The translations under genes and the position numbers were made by a program. Below, piece after piece: positions 16,422 through 23,940 of a stretch of DNA of 61,960 nt (its first letter is position 1; the number at the start of each line of letters is the position of its first letter). Origin of the DNA: an uncultured Lachnospiraceae bacterium (GTDB lineage Bacteria > Bacillota > Clostridia > Lachnospirales > Lachnospiraceae); assembly GCA_910576535.1 (NCBI GenBank), contig CAJTKK010000020.1, positions 1 through 61,960 on the forward strand, given 5' to 3'. The notes beneath the pieces are model-generated. The model searched no databases, was not told the origin of the DNA, and saw only the letters and a list, made by a program, of their open reading frames with translations.

Positions 16422-17374
16422 AAAAAAGAAAATATGTAAAAGAAACGCCGGTTGTCCTTTATGATAAGGCCGGTTATCCGTCCATGATGCTGAAATTGGA
16501 AAACACGGCGCCCACGAAGGAGATTGCGGATCCGGTTTTCCTTGTGAAAGAAGTGGAATATGATTCCATCTATCTTTCCAGATTTCTGAACAGTGCAGCC
16601 GGGGATCATGTTGTCAGCCTTCCGTTCCGTGATCCGCTTGCTATGGTGAGCATGGATGAAGCAATCCGGCTGATCCGCAAGAAAGGGCCAGAATGGCACT
16701 TGCTGACAAATTGCGAATGGCAGTACATAAAGGACACAACAGCCCCAAATACGCACGGAAATACATCATGTGGAAAATACCACGGTGACGGTGCAGAAAG
16801 CGGCATAGGGGGCAAATATGGACGCACAGAGACAGGTTCCGGGCCGGCTTCATGGTTCCATAACGGCAATAAAGAAACTGGAATAGCTGACACAATCGGA
16901 AATGTATGGAAAATTGTTTCCGGAATCCGGCTGAAACGTGGCCGGCTGGAATATATGGCAAATAATGACGCCGCGGCGCCTGATGCTGATTTGTCAGAGG
17001 AAAGCCGGGAATTTTTGGAAGTGCTTGTGGATGGACGCCCGGTCAATATAGGCCCCGGTAAAGATGGGATGATGATAACAACCGGAGAAGTGGAAGGCTG
17101 GGATTGCGTGGATCGTGAGGATGTATGTGTTGACCTGCAAACAGTTCCGCAAATTTTGAAAGATATTGGAATCATTACGGATGATGTGGAAACAAGCACG
17201 GATCTTTTTGCTGCTGATGCAGAACTTGACGAAGCAGTTTGTTTCGTTGGTGGCAGTTACAACAGCGCTTCGGACGCCGGTTCGTCCGCGCTGAGCGTCC
17301 TCGATCCCCGGTCGGACGTGAACACGGACGTTGGCTTCTTTTCCGCTTGTTTAGGGAAACCTGTAATCCGGTAA
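16418..17374 (+). CDS. DGR target protein 2, remote, C-type-lectin/FGE-like, 318 aa
   Basis: The C-terminal 35 residues (about 276-310) are encoded by VR2. The preceding region has the formylglycine-enzyme-like lectin frame seen in many DGR targets: WHLLTNCEWQYI, GSGPASWFHNG and GIADTIGNVWKIVSGIRL. The same blocks occur in DGR target 1 at 52290-53336. The N-terminal 75 residues differ between the two. The start, ATG 16418, overlaps the stop of the methyltransferase C-subunit, so this protein belongs to the early methylation operon and not to the tail operon. A binding protein with diversifiable specificity is likely; the ligand is unknown. Confidence 0.88.
   Translation: MKKRKYVKETPVVLYDKAGYPSMMLKLENTAPTKEIADPVFLVKEVEYDSIYLSRFLNSAAGDHVVSLPFRDPLAMVSMDEAIRLIRKKGPEWHLLTNCEWQYIKDTTAPNTHGNTSCGKYHGDGAESGIGGKYGRTETGSGPASWFHNGNKETGIADTIGNVWKIVSGIRLKRGRLEYMANNDAAAPDADLSEESREFLEVLVDGRPVNIGPGKDGMMITTGEVEGWDCVDREDVCVDLQTVPQILKDIGIITDDVETSTDLFAADAELDEAVCFVGGSYNSASDAGSSALSVLDPRSDVNTDVGFFSACLGKPVIR
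17243..17347 (+). repeat. DGR variable repeat 2 (VR2)
   Basis: Aligned without gaps to the template at 53881-53985 (offset 36638), it differs at 11 positions, all of them adenines in the template (template positions 53881, 53903, 53905, 53911, 53933, 53938, 53939, 53941, 53953, 53965, 53968). Homology ends at GGCTTCTTTTCCGCT. This is direct sequence evidence of adenine-specific mutagenic homing. Confidence 0.95.
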
Positions 17375-17389
17375 CTGTAATCTGTTTAC

Positions 17390-17423
17390 CCGCGCGATAG
17401 CGCGGCTATTAGGCCCGTAAGGG
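17390..17423. promoter_or_regulatory. Two short hairpins after VR2
   Basis: CCGCGC-GATA-GCGCGG (17390-17405) has a 6-bp stem and a GATA loop. GGCCC-GTAA-GGGCC (17410-17423) has a 5-bp stem. Stem plus 4-base G-R-N-A loop just downstream of a VR is the known DGR target-recognition structure; the first hairpin fits that rule. Confidence 0.75.
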
Positions 17424-17439
17424 CCAGAAAGGTGGAAAC

Positions 17440-17949
17440 ATGAGAAGAAAACCAACGAACCGGACTTCTTACAAAGAGGTTACGGCACTTTATGAGCATT
17501 ACGGCATCAATGATTATATGCTTCGGACAATCGAGGACGTGAAAAATATCCACGGTTTTGATGTGACCGAAACAACCGGATATGAGGATTTGACAGAGGA
17601 AAACAAGCGCATTTTTGAAGCATATGTCATTCATCATATGAACAGCGTCGGGATGAATACAAAAATTACCATGTGGCCGAAATCGGTTCATTATGTCCGG
17701 GAGCTGACCTATTGCGGGCCGGAAGAATGGGATCCGGAAGAGGAAAGGAACATCCGCTGGGAGATCGGGCGGGAATATATCATCCTGAAAGCAAACGGAA
17801 GGACAAAGAAATTCCGGAAATATATGGATGAAGGAAAAACGGATGCAGACATTGACAAGACCACGGAAAAAGAGTTCCTTCGGGTTGACTGGCGGATGCA
17901 CAAGGGGAATGTCTGGTTCCATGTTTCCAAAGACTTAGAATATTACTAG
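17440..17949 (+). CDS. Hypothetical phage protein, 169 aa
   Basis: Starts at ATG 17440 behind AAAGGTGG. It contains TALYEHYGINDYMLRTIEDV, FEAYVIHHMNSVGMNTKI and WEIGREYIILKANGRTKKFRKYM, a mixed fold without a family I recognise. It is the first gene after the VR2 hairpins and could be part of the same operon. Confidence 0.55.
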   Translation: MRRKPTNRTSYKEVTALYEHYGINDYMLRTIEDVKNIHGFDVTETTGYEDLTEENKRIFEAYVIHHMNSVGMNTKITMWPKSVHYVRELTYCGPEEWDPEEERNIRWEIGREYIILKANGRTKKFRKYMDEGKTDADIDKTTEKEFLRVDWRMHKGNVWFHVSKDLEYY

Positions 17950-17963
17950 GGGGGTGCGGCATT

Positions 17964-18137
17964 ATGGCGGCAAAGGAATCGGAAAGGGCGCAGCATACGC
18001 AGGCCGAAAGGCTGAAAACACTTTTAAATAACATGGGGATCCATTCTGAACGGGATCTTGACAAGGCGCTGGAAAAGGCCCTGGATGGGCTTACAATCGG
18101 CATCATGACCGATCCGGCGATCCGTGCATCTGCATAG
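17964..18137 (+). CDS. Small phage protein, 57 aa
   Basis: ATG 17964 sits behind AGGGGGGTG. The protein is helical and charged (ERAQHTQAERLKTLLNNM, DLDKALEKALDGL). No family is recognised. Confidence 0.55.
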   Translation: MAAKESERAQHTQAERLKTLLNNMGIHSERDLDKALEKALDGLTIGIMTDPAIRASA

Positions 18138-18143
18138 AGGAAA

Positions 18144-18230
18144 GGCGCAACGCCAAAGATTGGAGCCTTCGCGTTGCGCCCATAGTCCGGCTATTGCCTG
18201 AACAACAGCCTTTAGTAATTTTAAAGGCTG
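18144..18230. promoter_or_regulatory. Two perfect hairpins upstream of the partition locus
   Basis: GGCGCAACGC (18144-18153) pairs with GCGTTGCGCC (18171-18180), a perfect 10-bp stem without a T-run. CAGCCTTTA (18206-18214) pairs with TAAAGGCTG (18222-18230). They separate the early methylation genes from the partition genes and may be processing, attenuation or termination signals. Confidence 0.6.
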
Positions 18231-18239
18231 GAAGCCAAA

Positions 18240-18476
18240 ATGTCAAGAACTGATTATAAAAATGGGCTATATCCGAACGGGGACGGGATCTCGCGTATTT
18301 CCGATCCGTTTTGGCTGAATACCTGCCCAAAATGCGGGCATAAATTTTGGTCAATCCTATGCACGGAAAATTGTTCTAGTTGTGGGAATCCGGATGTTAT
18401 GCGGGAACTTGGCGGCATCCCATACGAACAAATTATTGCGGAGCGCGGCGAACCGATAAAGCGAAATTCAGAGTAA
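18240..18476 (+). CDS. Zinc-ribbon protein, 78 aa
   Basis: The four-cysteine ribbon CPKCGHKFWSILCTENCSSCG lies at about residues 29-49. It starts at ATG 18240 shortly after the hairpins. The stop codon lies inside the first tubC repeat, so the gene abuts the partition centromere. It could be a regulatory partner of the TubZR locus or an unrelated early gene. Confidence 0.6.
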   Translation: MSRTDYKNGLYPNGDGISRISDPFWLNTCPKCGHKFWSILCTENCSSCGNPDVMRELGGIPYEQIIAERGEPIKRNSE

Positions 18477-18547
18477 ATCAGAGTTTATCAGAGTTCGTCA
18501 AAGTTTATCATAATATATCAGAGTTTATCAGAGAAAATCAGAGTTTC
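18468..18547 (+). repeat. tubC: tubC-like centromere: eight 10-bp direct repeats
   Basis: Eight consecutive units with exact 10-bp period and consensus TCAGAGTTTA (unit starts 18468, 18478, and so on to 18538). Units 4 and 5 deviate most (TCAAAGTTTA, TCATAATATA). The array lies 27 bp before a small winged-helix gene and a tubulin-like GTPase gene, the tubC-tubR-tubZ order of type III partition systems. Confidence 0.85.
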
Positions 18548-18573
18548 CGCAAAAATGGAAGGAAGGTGGAACT

Positions 18574-18828
18574 TTGAACAGATTAGGTTTTATTGTCCTT
18601 TCAATCCTAAAGCAGAGCGGCGCAGAAAGCAAGCTATCTTCCATGACGCTTCGGGAAATTGCGGCGGCTGAAGATTTTGGGTTGAAAGAAAATACTATTT
18701 TCAAAAAAATAAAGGATTTCCAAACATCCGGATATGTGGGGAAAGGCCTGAAAGAAGGCCATGCAGACACATTTTTCATAACGCCGGAAGGGGTGGAAAT
18801 GCTGGAAAAGGAAAGGGGCTTATCATGA
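18574..18828 (+). CDS. tubR: TubR-like winged-helix DNA-binding protein, 84 aa
   Basis: A small winged helix-turn-helix protein: LGFIVLSILKQSG, MTLREIAAAEDFGLKENTIFKKI and FFITPEGVEMLEKE. Start TTG 18574 follows GGAAGGTGG. TubR proteins bind the tubC iterons, repress the operon and recruit TubZ filaments. Position (27 bp after the repeats, 4-bp overlap with the GTPase gene) and size fit this role. Sequence similarity alone would be too weak, so the call rests on context. Confidence 0.8.
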   Translation: MNRLGFIVLSILKQSGAESKLSSMTLREIAAAEDFGLKENTIFKKIKDFQTSGYVGKGLKEGHADTFFITPEGVEMLEKERGLS

Positions 18829-19856
18829 AAAAAAAGATTTCTTTTATCGCAGTAGGGCAGGCCGGGGGCAACATTGGCCAGTTGTTTGAGGGAAAGGGCT
18901 TCCCCGTGCTTTACGTCAACACTTCGCAGGAAGATCTGGACACGCTGGAAAAGGCAAAATACAAATACCATGTTCCGGGCGGCGAAGGCTGCAACAAGGA
19001 CAGGCACAAGGCGAAGCAGCTCATTATTGACGACTTCGACAACATAGCCGGGGAAATAGAATCAAAGGTCAAGGCGGATCTGATGCTTGTCATTTTTGCC
19101 AGCGGCGGCGGTACGGGTTCCGGAGCCGGCCCCATGCTGATTGACCTTCTGACCGGTGAAGGGAAAACGGTTGGCGCGGTTACGGTCATTCCGGCGCCTG
19201 ATGAAAGCGTGAAATCCCATATCAATTCATACGAGTGTTTTTCAGAACTGACCGAAATTTCACAGACGGCGGCCTGTTTCATCCTGGACAATGAAAAAGG
19301 GGATAAGCTGGAATTAAACACGGCTTTTGTGGATGCTTTCACGGCTTTTCTTGAAATACCGGAAAAGCATAAAAGCGTAAAAGGCAACATTGACAAGGCG
19401 GAGATCATGGAAACGCTGAAAGCCCACGGAATGGCCGTCCTGGCAAGGGATAAGGGCAAAGACAGCGCCGGCATTATCCAGGCATTAAAAGGCGGCGTTT
19501 TCGCGCCTATGGAGCAGGACGGGGCCGTCAAATACATTGCGGCATCAATGGCCGGTTCCGTCTGCATGACTGACATTGAAAAGGCCATAGGAACGCCGAT
19601 CGACAATTTCCAGACTTTCAACGGCGAAGAAACAGTCTGCTGCATTTCCGGCCTTACATACCCACAGGCGCGGCTTGATCTGGTTTATGCGAAAGTTGCG
19701 GAAAATAAGGACGTGATCAAGAAAAATCTTGCGGCCGCCAGGGAATCCGGCATGAAAAAGGATGTTAATTTCCTGAACGAGATGGAGCCGACGGCAAAGA
19801 AGCAGGAAGCCAAAAAGCCGCAGTCAAGGCGGGATATTATGAGCAAGTATTTATAG
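18825..19856 (+). CDS. tubZ: TubZ-like tubulin/FtsZ-family GTPase, 343 aa
   Basis: The tubulin signature FASGGGTGSGAGPMLIDLL lies near residue 90, and the N-terminal nucleotide-binding start is ISFIAVGQAGGNIGQLF. The C-terminus ends in a basic tail (KKPQSRRDIMSKYL), as in TubZ proteins that bind TubR-DNA complexes. FtsZ is normally encoded with ftsA and has another tail. In type III systems TubZ polymers move plasmid or phage DNA. The gene overlaps tubR by 4 bp. It suggests that this phage is maintained as a plasmid at some stage or uses filaments to position its DNA. Confidence 0.9.
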   Translation: MKKKISFIAVGQAGGNIGQLFEGKGFPVLYVNTSQEDLDTLEKAKYKYHVPGGEGCNKDRHKAKQLIIDDFDNIAGEIESKVKADLMLVIFASGGGTGSGAGPMLIDLLTGEGKTVGAVTVIPAPDESVKSHINSYECFSELTEISQTAACFILDNEKGDKLELNTAFVDAFTAFLEIPEKHKSVKGNIDKAEIMETLKAHGMAVLARDKGKDSAGIIQALKGGVFAPMEQDGAVKYIAASMAGSVCMTDIEKAIGTPIDNFQTFNGEETVCCISGLTYPQARLDLVYAKVAENKDVIKKNLAAARESGMKKDVNFLNEMEPTAKKQEAKKPQSRRDIMSKYL

Positions 19857-19872
19857 TTTGGGGGTGTTTCCA

Positions 19873-20934
19873 ATGGCTGAAATACGCTGGATCAAATTGC
19901 GGATTGATATGTTCGACGACGAAAAAATCAAGATCATTCAGTCCATGCCGGATGGGGATGCAATCCTTGTTATCTGGATCCGGATCATTGCGCTGGCCGG
20001 CAAATGCAACGCCGGCGGGCTGGTTCTGGTCGAAGATGAATTTCCATACACGGATGAAATGCTTTCTGTAATTTTCGGAAAGCCGCTGGCAACAGTCCGG
20101 CTTGCGCTCAAAACTTTTGAGAAATTCCGCATGATTGAAAGCACGGAAAAAGGGCTTTATATCACGAATTTTGACAAACATCAAAACATTGAGGGGATGG
20201 ACAAAATCCGGGAACAGAACCGGCTTAGAAAGCAGCGTGAAAGGGCAAAGAAAAAGGCTTTAGGGCTGGAAACATCCGATCCCGGCATCCCCGCCCTTCC
20301 GGATGCACAGGCGGCGGGAAAAGAGGTTGTCACGGATGAAGTCACGGGAATGTCACGTGACAAGTCATGTGAAGTCACGCAACAGAGAGAAGAAGAAGAT
20401 ATAGAAAAAGATAATAATATATCTATATCCCCTAAAGGAGATATAGATATTGTCGGCGGGGCGCCGCCGGAGCCGGAGGATCCAAAGCGGGAAAACCTGA
20501 GATACAACATGATCAAGGCGGATTTTAACGGCATATGTAAAGACCTTCCGGAAGTGAAAGCAATGTCTGACGCACGGAAAAGGGCGGTCAGGACGCTTTT
20601 AAATGAGCTGGAAAGCCTGGGGATATTGTCCGGGCTTTCCCCATACGACAAATTGAGGGAGCTTTTCCGGATGGTGCAGGAGAGCGATTTTCTGACGGGC
20701 CGATCCGGTAAATGGGTAAAGTGTTCGTTTGACTGGATTGTTAATAAAAAAAATGCGCTGAAAATCCTTGAAGGAAATTATGAGAACGAAAGGGGCGCGA
20801 GAAATGCAAGGGCTGACACAGGGGCCGGAAACAATGGAAAATCTGTCAATGCAGACGCTGGAACGCTTGAAGGAACTACGCTTGGCGCACTTGAACGGTT
20901 CCGGAGAAACGCAGGAGCCGCAGAAGATCTATGA
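19873..20934 (+). CDS. Phage replisome organizer, DnaD-like, 353 aa
   Basis: The N-terminal domain (WIKLRIDMFDDEKIKIIQSM, LAGKCNAGGLVLV, PLATVRLALKTFEKFRMIE) is the phage replisome organizer winged-helix domain. A low-complexity linker follows (about residues 140-210), then a DnaD-like C-terminal part with LSPYDKLRELFRMVQESDFLTG. ATG 19873 follows TTGGGGGTG. It loads the helicase through the helicase loader encoded next. The linker DNA holds iteron-like repeats and an AT-rich palindrome, a usual place for a phage origin. Confidence 0.85.
   Translation: MAEIRWIKLRIDMFDDEKIKIIQSMPDGDAILVIWIRIIALAGKCNAGGLVLVEDEFPYTDEMLSVIFGKPLATVRLALKTFEKFRMIESTEKGLYITNFDKHQNIEGMDKIREQNRLRKQRERAKKKALGLETSDPGIPALPDAQAAGKEVVTDEVTGMSRDKSCEVTQQREEEDIEKDNNISISPKGDIDIVGGAPPEPEDPKRENLRYNMIKADFNGICKDLPEVKAMSDARKRAVRTLLNELESLGILSGLSPYDKLRELFRMVQESDFLTGRSGKWVKCSFDWIVNKKNALKILEGNYENERGARNARADTGAGNNGKSVNADAGTLEGTTLGALERFRRNAGAAEDL
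20329..20450. other. ori: Probable replication origin inside the replisome organizer gene
   Basis: Five GTCACG-type boxes (20329, 20341, 20352, 20364 as GTCATG, and 20374) are spaced 10-12 bp. They are followed by an AT-rich stretch with the palindrome ATATCTATATC (20419-20429) / GATATAGATAT (20440-20450). Iterons next to an AT-rich unwinding region within the initiator gene are typical of lambdoid and Firmicutes phage origins. Confidence 0.6.
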
Positions 20935-21691
20935 TTGCCAAAAGTGCAGGGATACCGGGTATTACGAGATTGAAAAAGACGGATACACATTCATGAAAGA
21001 GTGTGAGTGCGGGAAGATGCAGCGTGAGCGGATAGAAAGGAAATTGAGGTTTGCGGCCATTCCGAAAGAGTTTGAGGGCCAGACGGTGGACAATTTCCGG
21101 ACGGACTGTTATTCCACGCCACAGGCGCAGGAGCTGGCAAAAATGGCGAAGCTGGCGGCCAAACGGTATGTTGAAAAGTTTCCGGAAATACAAGAGCTGG
21201 GGAAAGGGTTTTATTTTCACTCTAACGTAAAAGGGAGCGGAAAGACGCGGCTTGCCGTATCAATCGCAAATGATTTGATTAAAAAATATCTGACGGTTGC
21301 AAAGTTTTGTACCACAATCCAGATATTAGACCAGATCCGGGAAACATGGGGCGGGCAGGAAAAAGAGCAGACCGGGCAGGTATCCACGGAAACGCGGCTG
21401 ATACAGGACATTGTTTCGGTTCCGGTGCTGGTCATTGATGATATAGGGGTTGAGCGGCCAAAAGACTGGATCAATGAGCGGTTTTATAACATCCTCAACG
21501 GCCGCATGATTGAGAAGCGGATCACGATATTTACAAGCAATTTCCGCATAAATGAATTGCGGCTGGATGATAGGATTGTTGACCGCATAAATAAAATGGC
21601 GCTGCCTATTGAGTTTCCGGCGGAATCCATCCGGGCAGTAATAGCCAGAAAGGAGAATGACGATCTTTTGAATCGTCTGTTAGGGATATGA
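20804..21691 (+). CDS. DnaC-like helicase loader ATPase, about 295 aa
   Basis: The N-terminal part has a zinc-binding ribbon (YDCQKCRDTGYY, FMKECECGKM). The AAA+ domain follows with Walker A VKGSGKTRLAVSIAND, Walker B VPVLVIDDIGVE and sensor FTSNFRINELRLDDRIVDRI. ATG 20804 has AAAGGGGC 6 bases upstream; ATG 20780 is an alternative. It overlaps the replisome organizer gene, its functional partner, and the next gene by 4 bp. Confidence 0.88.
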   Translation: MQGLTQGPETMENLSMQTLERLKELRLAHLNGSGETQEPQKIYDCQKCRDTGYYEIEKDGYTFMKECECGKMQRERIERKLRFAAIPKEFEGQTVDNFRTDCYSTPQAQELAKMAKLAAKRYVEKFPEIQELGKGFYFHSNVKGSGKTRLAVSIANDLIKKYLTVAKFCTTIQILDQIRETWGGQEKEQTGQVSTETRLIQDIVSVPVLVIDDIGVERPKDWINERFYNILNGRMIEKRITIFTSNFRINELRLDDRIVDRINKMALPIEFPAESIRAVIARKENDDLLNRLLGI

Positions 21692-22014
21692 TTATCGCAG
21701 TAGATTTTGACGGCGTTTTGACGCCGAACGGCCACTGGCCGGAAGTAGGGGAGCCAAACACAAAATTGTTTGAATGGCTGAAATTTTATAGGGAGCTGGG
21801 CGGGAAGCTGATTTTATGGACGAACCGCACGGGCGCCGCGCTGGAAAATGCGGTTGCTTTCTGCAAGGAACAGGGGCTTGAATTTGATACCGTGAATAAA
21901 AACCTTCCGGAGATTATGGAGCGTTTCAATGATGATGGCCCAAAAGTAACGGCTGACCTTTACATTGACGACAAGGCCGCCCATGTTGAATTTAGGGGGG
22001 GGGGTAAAAGCTGA
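21688..22014 (+). CDS. HAD-family hydrolase-like protein, 108 aa
   Basis: The nucleophile motif AVDFDGVLTPNG is at the N-terminus, LILWTNRTG is motif II, and LYIDDKAA is motif IV. The short length fits small phage HADs whose substrate is unknown. The last codons cross a run of ten G (21995-22004), which also forms the ribosome binding site of the next gene. Confidence 0.75.
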   Translation: MIIAVDFDGVLTPNGHWPEVGEPNTKLFEWLKFYRELGGKLILWTNRTGAALENAVAFCKEQGLEFDTVNKNLPEIMERFNDDGPKVTADLYIDDKAAHVEFRGGGKS

Positions 22015-22709
22015 TGAATGAGCAGGAAAACAAAATCATTGACAAGATAGAAAAATTACTGGCGCTGGCAGGTTCAGACAACGAAAACGAAGCGAAGTCT
22101 GCAATGGTAAAGGCGCAGGAACTTATGGCCAAATATGAGATTGACCGGGAAAGGGTTCAGGGGAAAGAGCAGAAAGAAAGGCCGGTCATTTATCTTTCTG
22201 GCGGGCCGTTCAAGGATGAATGGATAAACATGGTCGCAGCCGTGATCGCTGAAAATTTCCGTTGCCGCTGCATAACGGCATCCATGAGGGGAACCGGCGG
22301 TTCCTTCCGGATCCGGTTTTACGGTTATGAAGAGGACGCGGAAATCTGCATCAACATTTTTAATTATGCGGTCAAGGTGGTTCGGAAGCGGTTTGTTACC
22401 TTACGGGCCATATATGCCGAAGCCGGAAAGAATTTCCGGAGAAATGAAAAAATGAATTACATAGCCGGATTTTGCCAGGGGCTTGACCGGAACTTTGAAG
22501 AGCAGAAAAAACAAAGTCAGTCCTTCGCCCTTGCGTTGGTCACGCCGGAAGCGGTCAACAGGTATGTCAATGAACTTCCGGGGGTTGTGCTGAATGAAAC
22601 TTTCAAGTATGAGCGGAACCGGGAAAACGCATTGTTGCGCCGCACGGGGTACGTTGATGGAAAGGCTTTCCAGAACGCAGGCGACAAGGAAAAGCTGGCG
22701 GGCATATGA
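22014..22709 (+). CDS. DUF2786-like phage protein, 231 aa
   Basis: The N-terminus IIDKIEKLLALAGSDNENEAKSAM then AQELMAKYEID is the DUF2786 signature. The second part is basic with FRIRFYGYEEDAEICINIFNYAV and a C-terminal LRRTGYVDGKAFQNAG. The family occurs in phages and plasmids with unknown function, often near SSB and replication genes as here. It overlaps the HAD gene by one base. Confidence 0.75.
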   Translation: MNEQENKIIDKIEKLLALAGSDNENEAKSAMVKAQELMAKYEIDRERVQGKEQKERPVIYLSGGPFKDEWINMVAAVIAENFRCRCITASMRGTGGSFRIRFYGYEEDAEICINIFNYAVKVVRKRFVTLRAIYAEAGKNFRRNEKMNYIAGFCQGLDRNFEEQKKQSQSFALALVTPEAVNRYVNELPGVVLNETFKYERNRENALLRRTGYVDGKAFQNAGDKEKLAGI

Positions 22710-22729
22710 AATTATGGGAAGGTGGTTGA

Positions 22730-22900
22730 ATGGATTTTGATAAGTGCAAGGAAAAGTATTTTGTCATTGTGGAAGGTGATGAAAGGGCGGTTATCCGCGA
22801 TACTGAAGAAGCCGCGGAAAGAAAGCGGAAAAAGCTGTCAAAGCACAGCGGCGGAAAGAAAATCTATGTCTTTCGGGCAACCGGCCGTAACGGTGGGTAA
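22730..22900 (+). CDS. Small phage protein, 56 aa
   Basis: ATG 22730 behind GGAAGGTGG; highly charged (KEKYFVIVEGDERAVIRDTE, then RKRKKLSKHSGGKKIYVFRA). Family unrecognised. It overlaps the start of the next gene. Confidence 0.55.
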   Translation: MDFDKCKEKYFVIVEGDERAVIRDTEEAAERKRKKLSKHSGGKKIYVFRATGRNGG

Positions 22901-23288
22901 AAATGCAGATGCGGAAATTCTGGCGGCCATTGATGAAATAGAATTTAACTTCGGGCGGGAACGGTTCACAACGGCACAGGCGAAATTATTGTTTACATAC
23001 GAAACGGGGCTTGACCTTGATCGTTTATATGTGATTGCGCTTTCTGAAAATTGCGGAACGGTTATTTTCTACATACCGGACGATCTGGCGGCGCGCGTCA
23101 TGGAGCGCGCCGGGGAGCTGCATTGTACAGCCAGAAGGTATCTTGCGGATCTGATTGATTTTAGGTTTGAAGCCGAACCGGCCGCAGAGCTGGCAGCAGT
23201 TGAACCGGAAAGAAAAACAAATAACTGGCTGAAGATGCACGGTTTTCCTATGCGGCGGAAAGGAAAGGGGCGAAAACATCATGAATAA
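22866..23288 (+). CDS. Hypothetical phage protein, 140 aa
   Basis: The open frame begins farther upstream, but ATG 22866 with GGAAAG at 7 bases is the best start. Contains FGRERFTTAQAKLLFTYETG, FYIPDDLAARVMERAGEL and LADLIDFRFEAEP. No family recognised. It overlaps the single-strand binding protein gene by 8 bp. Confidence 0.5.
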   Translation: MSFGQPAVTVGKNADAEILAAIDEIEFNFGRERFTTAQAKLLFTYETGLDLDRLYVIALSENCGTVIFYIPDDLAARVMERAGELHCTARRYLADLIDFRFEAEPAAELAAVEPERKTNNWLKMHGFPMRRKGKGRKHHE

Positions 23289-23721
23289 ATGGATAGGCAG
23301 CGGAAAAGTCACGGAAGAGCCGGTGATCCGCTATAACGGGGATAAAGTTTCTTTTGTGGCTTTTACGGTCATGACGCGCCGGAATCGGAAAATCCGGCAG
23401 GGGGATCCGCCGGTGGATTTCATAGACTGTATTTGCATAGGCAGCAACGCACGGCTGGCGCGTGAGTATTTACGCAAGGGAAAGAAAGTTGAGGTTTGCG
23501 GGCCGCTTCAGTCCGGACATTACACGGCGAAAGACGGCCGCAAGGTATACACGAAAACGGTATTTGTCGAGGATTTATCTTTCGGGGAAACAAAGGCAGA
23601 AGAGGAAGCAAGGCTGGAAACGGAAAAGGCGGCCGAAGCGGCGGGGCATCCGGAACCGGCGCCGGATGGCTTCACAGTGGAGATTCCGGAAGGGATTGAT
23701 GCGGAAATTCCTTTCCGGTAG
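23281..23721 (+). CDS. ssb: Single-stranded DNA-binding protein, 146 aa
   Basis: OB fold with IGSGKVTEEPVIRY, VSFVAFTVMTRRNR, DFIDCICIGSNARLAREYLRKGKKVEV and KVYTKTVFVEDLSF. The tail is acidic and ends EIPFR, a variant of the DDDIPF tip that recruits replication proteins. It protects single-stranded DNA at the phage replication fork. Near-standard length. Confidence 0.88.
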   Translation: MNKWIGSGKVTEEPVIRYNGDKVSFVAFTVMTRRNRKIRQGDPPVDFIDCICIGSNARLAREYLRKGKKVEVCGPLQSGHYTAKDGRKVYTKTVFVEDLSFGETKAEEEARLETEKAAEAAGHPEPAPDGFTVEIPEGIDAEIPFR

Positions 23722-23731
23722 GGGGTGCAGA

Positions 23732-23929
23732 ATGGAAAATGATTTGAAATATAACGCTTCCGGCTATCGGGATGTTACGGCAGAAAAAGCAATCCGCAGC
23801 GCAGACCATACGCCGCGGGACATTGCGGAGCTGGTGGAAGTCATAAAGAAAATTTCCGGCGCCTATGGGTATGACGTAGAGGGCCGGATCGCTTTCCAGG
23901 ACAGAAAAACAAAGATTGTATACAGATAG
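23732..23929 (+). CDS. Small phage protein, 65 aa
   Basis: ATG 23732 behind GGGGGTG. Sequence DVTAEKAIRSADHTPRDIAE and VIKKISGAYGYDVEGRI. No family recognised. It sits between ssb and the methyltransferase. Confidence 0.55.
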   Translation: MENDLKYNASGYRDVTAEKAIRSADHTPRDIAELVEVIKKISGAYGYDVEGRIAFQDRKTKIVYR

Positions 23930-23940
23930 GGGGCGGCATC

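Noticed and set aside
18468..18547. CRISPR array
   Set aside because: Units are 10 bp and contiguous without spacers, and the neighbours are partition genes.
22722..22865. N-terminal extension of the gene at 22866
   Set aside because: The upstream part of the frame overlaps a small gene with a proper ribosome site and lacks conserved-looking sequence.
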